Source: Saprospiraceae bacterium (GTDB taxonomy: Bacteria > Bacteroidota > Bacteroidia > Chitinophagales > Saprospiraceae). From it: a stretch of DNA of 11,102 bases. Made by a program: the position numbers and the translations under genes. A model generated the notes under the pieces. It saw only the letters and a program-made list of their open reading frames with translations, did no database searches and was not told the DNA's origin. Where the stretch lies: the NCBI GenBank assembly GCA_947441325.1, contig CANETR010000019.1, positions 1 through 11,102 of the forward strand, read 5' to 3'. Shown here piece after piece: positions 5,997 to 11,102 of the stretch (position 1 is the stretch's first letter; the number at the start of each line of letters is the position of its first letter).

Positions 5997-7598
5997 TTAA
6001 TGTTTAAAATGTCTTATTCCAGTCAACAACATGGTAAGCCCCAACTTATCACAGGTTTCGAATACCTGCTTATCGCGGATAGAACCGCCCGGCTGTACAA
6101 TGTGACGGATTCCCTCGGCAGCGGCCAGTTCAACATTGTCTTCGAAGGGGAAGAATGCATCGGAAATAAGAATGGCATTGCCAAGCTCGGCATTGATGGC
6201 GGCATTGTCAGCGCATTCTCTTCTAAGATTTTCCTTACATTTTTCAATGGCTAGTTTTGTGGCAACCAAACGATTTGGCTGACCAGCGCCCATGCCCAAC
6301 ATTTGTAAAACGCCATTTTTACGGCGCACAATCACAATTGAGTTGGATTTGATACTACGAATGGCACGTAAACCAAATTCTACCATATCTTTATTAACTG
6401 TTTTGTTAAAAGGAATCAATGTGGTAGAATCCATTTTATCATAAAGCAATTCATCAGTATCCTGTTCCAATAAAGTGCCGTTCAAGTAGCGATAATCGTG
6501 TTTGTAGTCCATGGCATTCACATCCTGCTCAATAACACGCAAATTCTTGTGCAGCTGCAGATATTCCAATGCATCGGCCTCTATTTTTGGTGCAATGACA
6601 ACCTCCACAAATTTGCGCAAGGACTTGTCGGCATTATCCAATTCGAAGAATTTGACGCTATCCAAAGTCAATATGGTATTGAAAGCGATGATGGAACCGA
6701 AAGCTGATACAGGGTCGGCATTCCAGGCCATTTCTAAAGCTTCACGTTGGTTTTTTCCCTCGGCCAATCCGCAGGGATTGTTGTGTTTCACCACCGAACA
6801 GGCAACGGCTTTCGAACCTTTGATAGCTTCGAGCGCACCATGAATGTCGAGAATATTATTGAAAGAGAGTTCCTTGCCATGCAGTACATTCATGTCGGCA
6901 AGTGTATGTTTGTCGCCATTTTCGCGATAAAACACTGCTTTTTGGTGGCTATTTTCGCCATAGCGCAATCCAAGTCCTTGACTAAAATTAAGTCTTAAGG
7001 ATTTCTGCCCCAGGGACTTATCCATAGCAACGGCAATCATGGCATCGTAATCGGCTGTATGATTAAATGCTTTTGCCATCAGGTACTGACGGAATGCATA
7101 AGTTAAGGCTCCATTATTGTCACTTAGCTCCTCCATCAGGCGGGTATAATCAGCCGGATCGACAACCACAGCTACGTGTTTGAAGTTTTTGGCAGCAGCA
7201 CGAACCATTGTTGGTCCTCCAATGTCGATATTTTCAATCAGTGTTTCAAAATCGGCACCCTGTTCCATTACCTTTTTAAATGGATACAAATTGCAAACCA
7301 CAAGGTCAATCGGCTCAATATTAAGCGCCTTTGCCTCAGCTGCATCACGGTCGCGATCGAACAAAATAGCCGATTCTATATTGAAGGAAATCGTCTTCAT
7401 TCTTCCACCGAAGGCTTCGGGATTTCCCGTTACCATTGAAATTTCAGTCGTAGCAATGCCTTCGTTTTCAAGTTGTTTACGTGTGCCGCCTGTAGAGATG
7501 ATTTCGCAGTTAATTGCCTTGAGCGCTTTGGCCAGTCCGCTGATTCCTTCTTTATCGGAAACGCTGAGAAGGGCGCGGCGAATAGGTACTAGTGTCAT
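5997..7598 (-). CDS. purH: Bifunctional AICAR formyltransferase / IMP cyclohydrolase
   Basis: PurH carries out the last two steps to IMP: formylation of AICAR with 10-formyltetrahydrofolate, then ring closure. The 533-residue length suits the bifunctional enzyme. The N-terminal cyclohydrolase (MGS-like) domain, residues 1 to about 150, shows RRALLSVSDKEGI, ISTGGTRKQLENEGI, GNPEAFGGRMKTI, VVCNLYPFKK and IDIGGPTMVRAAAKN. The transformylase domain has LRYGENSHQKA (211-221), LHGKELSFNNILD (239-251), the catalytic KHNNPCG (271-277), NADPVSAFGSIIAFN, LGMGAGQPNRL, SDAFFPFED and QPGGSIRD. The C-terminus RHFKH is the family's usual ending. No truncation is visible. The leader is a pyrimidine heptad repeat that shares a 16-mer with the purF leader. 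No Shine-Dalgarno precedes the ATG. Confidence 0.97.
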   Translation of the reverse strand: MTLVPIRRALLSVSDKEGISGLAKALKAINCEIISTGGTRKQLENEGIATTEISMVTGNPEAFGGRMKTISFNIESAILFDRDRDAAEAKALNIEPIDLVVCNLYPFKKVMEQGADFETLIENIDIGGPTMVRAAAKNFKHVAVVVDPADYTRLMEELSDNNGALTYAFRQYLMAKAFNHTADYDAMIAVAMDKSLGQKSLRLNFSQGLGLRYGENSHQKAVFYRENGDKHTLADMNVLHGKELSFNNILDIHGALEAIKGSKAVACSVVKHNNPCGLAEGKNQREALEMAWNADPVSAFGSIIAFNTILTLDSVKFFELDNADKSLRKFVEVVIAPKIEADALEYLQLHKNLRVIEQDVNAMDYKHDYRYLNGTLLEQDTDELLYDKMDSTTLIPFNKTVNKDMVEFGLRAIRSIKSNSIVIVRRKNGVLQMLGMGAGQPNRLVATKLAIEKCKENLRRECADNAAINAELGNAILISDAFFPFEDNVELAAAEGIRHIVQPGGSIRDKQVFETCDKLGLTMLLTGIRHFKH

Positions 7599-7605
7599 AT
7601 TTGTT

Positions 7606-7656
7606 AGATGAAAGGGTGAAAGATGAAAGATTGAAAGAGGAAAGATTGAAAGGATG
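7606..7656. repeat. GAAAGAT-type 7-8 base tandem repeat in the purH leader
   Basis: On the plus strand this is GATGAAAG, GGTGAAA, GATGAAA, GATTGAAA, GAGGAAA, GATTGAAA and GGATGG. In purH mRNA it is a pyrimidine-rich leader of CTTTCAT words ending about eight bases before the ATG. The 16-mer at 7632-7647 is identical to 1108-1123 in the purF leader. Confidence 0.8.
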
Positions 7657-7676
7657 GAATCTATTACTCGTTTGAT

Positions 7677-7793
7677 AGCTGGTTAACTAGTAGTTGGTAT
7701 GCTGGTATTTAGTAATTGGACGATGAGCCTTGCTTACAGCTGATTAACTGGTATTTAGTATGCTGGTAATTAGTAATTGGACGATGAGCCTTG
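7677..7793. repeat. Two-copy direct repeat with a 61-base period
   Basis: This lies in the 307-base purQ-purH gap (7599-7905), which has no gene. Copy one (7677-7732) and copy two (7738-7793) are each 56 bases, match at 51 positions without gaps and are separated by CTTAC. Both end in the identical AGTAATTGGACGATGAGCCTTG. Within each copy GGTATTTAGTA and GGTAATTAGTA words recur, so the unit itself grew from smaller repeats. The gap also holds the GA-rich leader at 7606-7656, the CTAGACG-family tract at 7846-7869 and a TTCTAAT heptad tract near 7873-7890. Confidence 0.9.
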
Positions 7794-7845
7794 ACACTAT
7801 TCTTACTTCTGACCTCTAATTTCTTATTTCAAAAAGTCTTAAAAT

Positions 7846-7869
7846 CTAGCGTCTCTTAGTCTAAAGTCT
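7846..7869. repeat. Inverted copy of the AGACGCTAGAC / AGACTTTAGAC repeat family
   Basis: TCTAGCGTCT and GTCTAAAGTCT (7859-7869) are exact reverse complements of AGACGCTAGA and AGACTTTAGAC (3086-3096) in the purB-purD gap, in matching order but with fewer heptads between. The repeat family therefore occurs in two distant gaps in opposite orientation. The flanking TTCTAATTTCTAATTTA is another 7-base tandem. Confidence 0.7.
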
Positions 7870-7905
7870 TAAATTCTAATTTCTAATTTAATAACAGTAT
7901 ATAAT

Positions 7906-8736
7906 CTAAATTAGCGCTGCTTTAAGCGCCGCTACATGTTCCACAATATTCCTGAAGATTTTTAATCCGATTCCCTCCTCCGACATGCTTGGATTTTGTC
8001 TTTTTAACTGTCCCCAGTTTGGATGATTGTACAAACTCAGAAAAGCCTCGGGATGCGGCATTAGCCCAAAAACCTGTCCTGTAGGATCGCAAAGTCCAGC
8101 ACAGTCAAGTTCTGCACCATTTGGATTTTGAGGATATTCAATAGCTGGACTGCCATCAGCCAGGCAATAGCTCAGACAATTCAGGCCCTTGGTTTTTACA
8201 ATTTGTCGCATCGTATCACTACCAAAAACAAGTTTGCCTTCACCGTGACGTACCGGAACAGGAAAAATATCCAAATCCTTCAAAAATGGCGTTTTCGACT
8301 TCTGATTGACTTTGCAATAGACCCAACGGTCTTCGTATTTGGCAGAATCGTTATGCGCCAGGGTTGCCTGCTGTTCAAAATAAAGATTGCTATTAGGCAA
8401 TAATCCCAAACGAACTAGCATCTGAAAGCCATTGCAGATACCCATTACATACTTGCCCCTACTGATGAAGACTTTGATTTCATCTAAAAGAGTTTTGCCA
8501 TTCGGCAGCTTTTTGTAACGGATTTTGTTAGCCATTACTTTTCCCGATGAGAGGTCGTCGCCGAATGAAAATCCACCAGGAAAATGCAGAATGTCATAGT
8601 CGTGAATAGAATGTCCTTTGATGAGCACATCATTAAAATGCACAATATCGGCCATGGCGCCGGCCATAACATAAGCCGCTGCAGTTTCTTCTTCGCAGTT
8701 GATGCCAAATCCAGTGAGAACTAATGCTTTTACCAT
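7906..8736 (-). CDS. purQ: FGAM synthase glutaminase subunit (class I glutamine amidotransferase)
   Basis: PurQ releases ammonia from glutamine and channels it to PurL for conversion of FGAR to FGAM. The 276-residue protein is a class I amidotransferase: GFGINCEEE (residues 9-17), PGGFSFGDDLSSGK (53-66), the nucleophile elbow GICNGFQML with Cys101 (99-107), PVRHGEGKL (161-169) and GLMPHPEAF with His228 and Glu230 (224-232). It is longer than the 227-residue Bacillus PurQ. The segment NHPNWGQLKRQNPSMSEEG before the C-terminal helix, and the YPQNPNGAELDCAGLC stretch, resemble the glutaminase domain of large-type PurL and the long PurQ I recall from Deltaproteobacteria (recollection, not searched). 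It lies 130 bases after purL. No PurS gene is seen here. Confidence 0.95.
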   Translation of the reverse strand: MVKALVLTGFGINCEEETAAAYVMAGAMADIVHFNDVLIKGHSIHDYDILHFPGGFSFGDDLSSGKVMANKIRYKKLPNGKTLLDEIKVFISRGKYVMGICNGFQMLVRLGLLPNSNLYFEQQATLAHNDSAKYEDRWVYCKVNQKSKTPFLKDLDIFPVPVRHGEGKLVFGSDTMRQIVKTKGLNCLSYCLADGSPAIEYPQNPNGAELDCAGLCDPTGQVFGLMPHPEAFLSLYNHPNWGQLKRQNPSMSEEGIGLKIFRNIVEHVAALKAALI

Positions 8737-8740
8737 AAAA

Positions 8741-8777
8741 CAGATTATCAGATTTTCAGATGTCAGATTTCAGACTA
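8741..8777. repeat. CAGATTT 7-8 base tandem repeat in the purQ leader
   Basis: Consecutive units CAGATTAT, CAGATTTT, CAGATGT, CAGATTT and CAGACTA begin four bases upstream of the purQ start codon. In mRNA they read AATCTG words, giving an AU-rich leader without a Shine-Dalgarno. This is a different heptad family from those in the other gaps. Confidence 0.8.
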
Positions 8778-8786
8778 AGTGTGAAT

Positions 8787-8834
8787 CCCGATAGCTATGG
8801 GGAAGAAGGATGAAATTAGAATTCTACCTTCTTC
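8787..8834. other. Palindrome and 8-bp hairpin in the purL-purQ gap
   Basis: CCCGATAGCTATGGGG (8787-8802) is a near-perfect palindrome centred on ATAGCTAT. Directly next to it GAAGAAGG (8802-8809) and CCTTCTTC (8827-8834) are perfect inverted complements around a 17-base loop containing the palindrome TAGAATTCTA (8817-8826). The structures are clear from the bases; a role in mRNA processing or stability is only a guess, as no U-run follows. Confidence 0.6.
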
Positions 8835-8851
8835 TCGTCCCAAAGGCGAGA
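8833..8851 (-). other. Small stem-loop just after the purL stop codon
   Basis: TCTCG and CGAGA pair, extended by CC with GG past one bulged base, around a short CAAA loop. In the transcript it lies about 16 bases after the purL stop codon. It lacks a following U-tract, so it is more likely an intercistronic hairpin than a terminator. Confidence 0.4.
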
Positions 8852-8866
8852 CTAACTTCGGATTTG

Positions 8867-11102
8867 TTAAAAACTAAGCCCTCCGCTCCAGGCCTTTTGC
8901 AATGCATCGACCTTGTTTTGAATGAGCTGTTGACCATTTCTTGAAATATTGAGTTGATTGCCGCCTGTTTTTCCGAGGAAAAAGGCTCTATTGCCCATAA
9001 TTGTTTCGAATGCTTCTTTATTTTCGGGACGAACCGTAACTACAAATCTCGAATGTGATTCTGCAAAAAGCAGGGCCTCATTACTGAGATCTTGGGGCAG
9101 ACTGTTGAGGTTGATATCGGCACCAAATGAAGCACCAAAAGCCGATTCTGCCAAGGCTACTGCCAATCCACCATCCGAGAGGTCATGACTTGATTCGATC
9201 AAACCCTGACGGTTGGCTTCCATTACCTTTAGGTAAAGTTCTTTGGCAGCCTCTTTGCGTACTTTTGGAACATTGGCACCCAACTGTCCATGCTGAGCAT
9301 AAAACTCCGATGCACCCAATTCATCATAGGTTTCACCCAATTGATATACCAAATCGCCAGCTGCTTTAAATTCGGAAGTGACCGTTTTGCGCACATCGTC
9401 GATTTTGGCAGTCATAGAATATAAGATCGTCGGCGGAACCGAAATTTTCTGTCCGTCGGCTTTGAAATCATTTTTCATTGAATCCTTGCCCGATGTAAGC
9501 GGAATATCGAAATAAGTAGCAATGTCATAAAGTGCATCGCAAATCTGTACCAACTTGGCGAGTTTCTGCTTGCCGTCGGGATTTCCAACTTCATCAAATA
9601 CTGAATCCGGCACACAGAAATTATCATTGACCGACCAGAAAATACCATCGCCCGATTCAATATTGGGCAGGCGACCGCCTACTGATATAATCTGACGAAT
9701 TGCCTCATCGAAGGCACCGGCCGACATTTCATAGGCATCTATATCGCCATATCTTGGCAGAATACCATTTGAAATTGCCAAGCCTTCATAGCTTTCGAAA
9801 CCAAAACGCATTACACCGGCATCCTGTGGTGCTTTGCCATTTGGACCCATCAAAGGTTTTACAATGGTTTTGCCCTTCACCTCATGGTCGTACTGACGTA
9901 TGATATGTTCACGAGAGCAGATATTGAGACTGCCCATCAATTTGAGCAGCGTTTCGCTATAATCGGATTGAACAGGTAGTTTTGGTTCACTAAGATTCAA
10001 AGCATCCCATTCGGCAAGCATAATTTTTTGAGGAACACCCTCGTGCAGAAAATGCATTTGGATATAAGCCACTTTTTCTTCATTGTAAAGAATATCCAAA
10101 TAGCCCGATTCGGTAAAAATTCCAATATCGGTTAGCTCCACTTCCATCAATTTTGCTAATTCGAAAAGTGGGGCAAGATTGTGTTCTTCCACCACCAGTG
10201 TCATACGCTCCTGTGATTCGGAAACAAAAATTTCCCAAGGACGCAGACCTGCATATTTTAAGGGTACTCTGTCGAGATGTATAACAGCTCCACCGGGAAT
10301 CTGTGCCAATTCGCCAATAGAAGAGGAAAGTCCGCCAGCGCCATTGTCGGTACTGGTTTTTAAAAGTCCTTCTCTTGCGGCGATAAGCATAAAATCATAG
10401 ACCTTTTTCTGCGTAATGGGCGAACCGATTTGAACTGCAGACATAGGCGAATGCTCGTCGATTTCGATAGAAGAAAAAGTAGCTCCGTGAATACCGTCTT
10501 TGCCCACACGGCCGCCTGCCATAATGATATGATCGCCCGGATCGATGGGTTTTTCCCAGCTGTTTTTACCTTTGAAATCATAAGGCATGATGCCACCTGT
10601 ACCGCAATAAACCAAGGGTTTGCCACCAAAGCGCTCATCAAAAACAATGGAGCCATTTACAGTAGGAACTCCCGATTTGTTTCCACCAGCCTCGATACCT
10701 GCCACAACGCCATCCATAATCTGGCGTGGATGCAACTGACCAGAAAGCAAAGCTTTGCTGTAATTTGGCGGACCAAAACAGAGCACATTGGTATTGAAAA
10801 GCAATTTAGCGCCACCGATACCTGTTCCCAGTGGGTCGCGGTTATTACCTAGAATTCCGGTAATTGCTCCACCGTAAGGATCGAGTGCAGAGGGCGAGTT
10901 GTGGGTTTCCACCTTCCAGACAAAAAGTTTGTCCTTGGTGGCTTTCACCACACCTGCATTGTCCGAAAAAACTTTTACCAGCCAATCATTGCCTTTTTCT
11001 TTGAGGCTTTCTGCAACTTTATCAGTAGTGCCTTTGATATATGTTTTGAAAAGGGAACGGATTGTTTTCTGCTCGCCTTTTGCTTTATCGTCGTAATGAA
11101 TA
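8867..11102 (-). CDS. purL: FGAM synthase, synthetase subunit, large type without glutaminase domain (5' end outside window)
   Basis: PurL uses ATP and ammonia from PurQ to convert FGAR to FGAM. The frame stays open to the right edge, so 744 residues are visible and the true start lies outside; the visible part begins IHYDDKAKGEQKTIRSLFKT. Counting from that first residue, the FGAR/ATP site motif VETHNSPSALDPYGGAITG is at 64-82, KDGIHGATFSS near 201, DNGAGGLSSSIGE near 252, SESQERM near 294, RQYDHEVKGKTIVKPL near 402, DAYEMSAGAFDEAIR near 455 and LTSGKDSMKND near 535. HDLSDGGLAVALAE follows in the second AIRS-type C-terminal domain. The protein ends GGLSF with no glutaminase domain, which is supplied by the following gene. 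A visible GTG at 10951 is internal, because homologous sequence continues upstream of it. Confidence 0.96.
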   Translation of the reverse strand, partial: IHYDDKAKGEQKTIRSLFKTYIKGTTDKVAESLKEKGNDWLVKVFSDNAGVVKATKDKLFVWKVETHNSPSALDPYGGAITGILGNNRDPLGTGIGGAKLLFNTNVLCFGPPNYSKALLSGQLHPRQIMDGVVAGIEAGGNKSGVPTVNGSIVFDERFGGKPLVYCGTGGIMPYDFKGKNSWEKPIDPGDHIIMAGGRVGKDGIHGATFSSIEIDEHSPMSAVQIGSPITQKKVYDFMLIAAREGLLKTSTDNGAGGLSSSIGELAQIPGGAVIHLDRVPLKYAGLRPWEIFVSESQERMTLVVEEHNLAPLFELAKLMEVELTDIGIFTESGYLDILYNEEKVAYIQMHFLHEGVPQKIMLAEWDALNLSEPKLPVQSDYSETLLKLMGSLNICSREHIIRQYDHEVKGKTIVKPLMGPNGKAPQDAGVMRFGFESYEGLAISNGILPRYGDIDAYEMSAGAFDEAIRQIISVGGRLPNIESGDGIFWSVNDNFCVPDSVFDEVGNPDGKQKLAKLVQICDALYDIATYFDIPLTSGKDSMKNDFKADGQKISVPPTILYSMTAKIDDVRKTVTSEFKAAGDLVYQLGETYDELGASEFYAQHGQLGANVPKVRKEAAKELYLKVMEANRQGLIESSHDLSDGGLAVALAESAFGASFGADINLNSLPQDLSNEALLFAESHSRFVVTVRPENKEAFETIMGNRAFFLGKTGGNQLNISRNGQQLIQNKVDALQKAWSGGLSF

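Noticed and set aside
10430..10852. Plus-strand open frames such as this 140-codon one, and about twenty others opposite the pur genes
   Set aside because: All lie antisense to strongly identified conserved genes, show no recognisable domains, and look like by-products of the opposite strand's codon use.
8867..10951. PurL beginning at the GTG at 10951
   Set aside because: The same frame is open to the window edge and the residues upstream (IHYDDKAKGEQ through SDNAG) are typical PurL sequence, so the GTG is an internal valine.

Overview
This window is a de novo purine biosynthesis cluster, with every gene on the minus strand (transcribed right to left). The host is most likely a member of the Bacteroidota. 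Evidence for that is the AT-leaning DNA, the absence of a recognisable Shine-Dalgarno sequence before any start codon, a TAnnTTTG-type -7 element upstream of purF, and a long-form PurC. The phylum call is an inference from style; no marker gene is present.

In transcription order the genes are purL (5' end beyond the right edge), purQ, purH, purC, purB, purD, purN and purF (3' end beyond the left edge). PurF makes phosphoribosylamine, PurD adds glycine, PurN formylates GAR, PurL plus PurQ amidate FGAR, PurC makes SAICAR, PurB releases fumarate to give AICAR (and later AMP), and PurH finishes IMP. PurM, PurE/PurK, PurA and the GMP branch are not in view. All eight frames look intact and carry their catalytic motifs.

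Only purD and purN touch (TAATG overlap). The other six gaps, 90 to 353 bases long, are unusual: each contains short tandem repeats with a period of 7 or 8 bases. Recurring families are GTATCAA, GAAAGAT, CTAGACG/AACGATT, AAAATTTG and CAGATTT, plus a 61-base direct duplication. Several families recur in different gaps, sometimes in inverted orientation, and some form long inverted repeats next to start codons. This intergenic heptad-repeat layer is the least explained signal in the window.

Two proteins deviate from what I would expect in this phylum. FGAM synthase is split into a large-type PurL without its glutaminase domain and a separate 276-residue PurQ. PurN carries ADTKEHQG where most homologues have SLLP plus a proline-glycine turn after the catalytic histidine. 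I see no RNA genes, CRISPR arrays, insertion sequences, known riboswitches or convincing rho-independent terminators.
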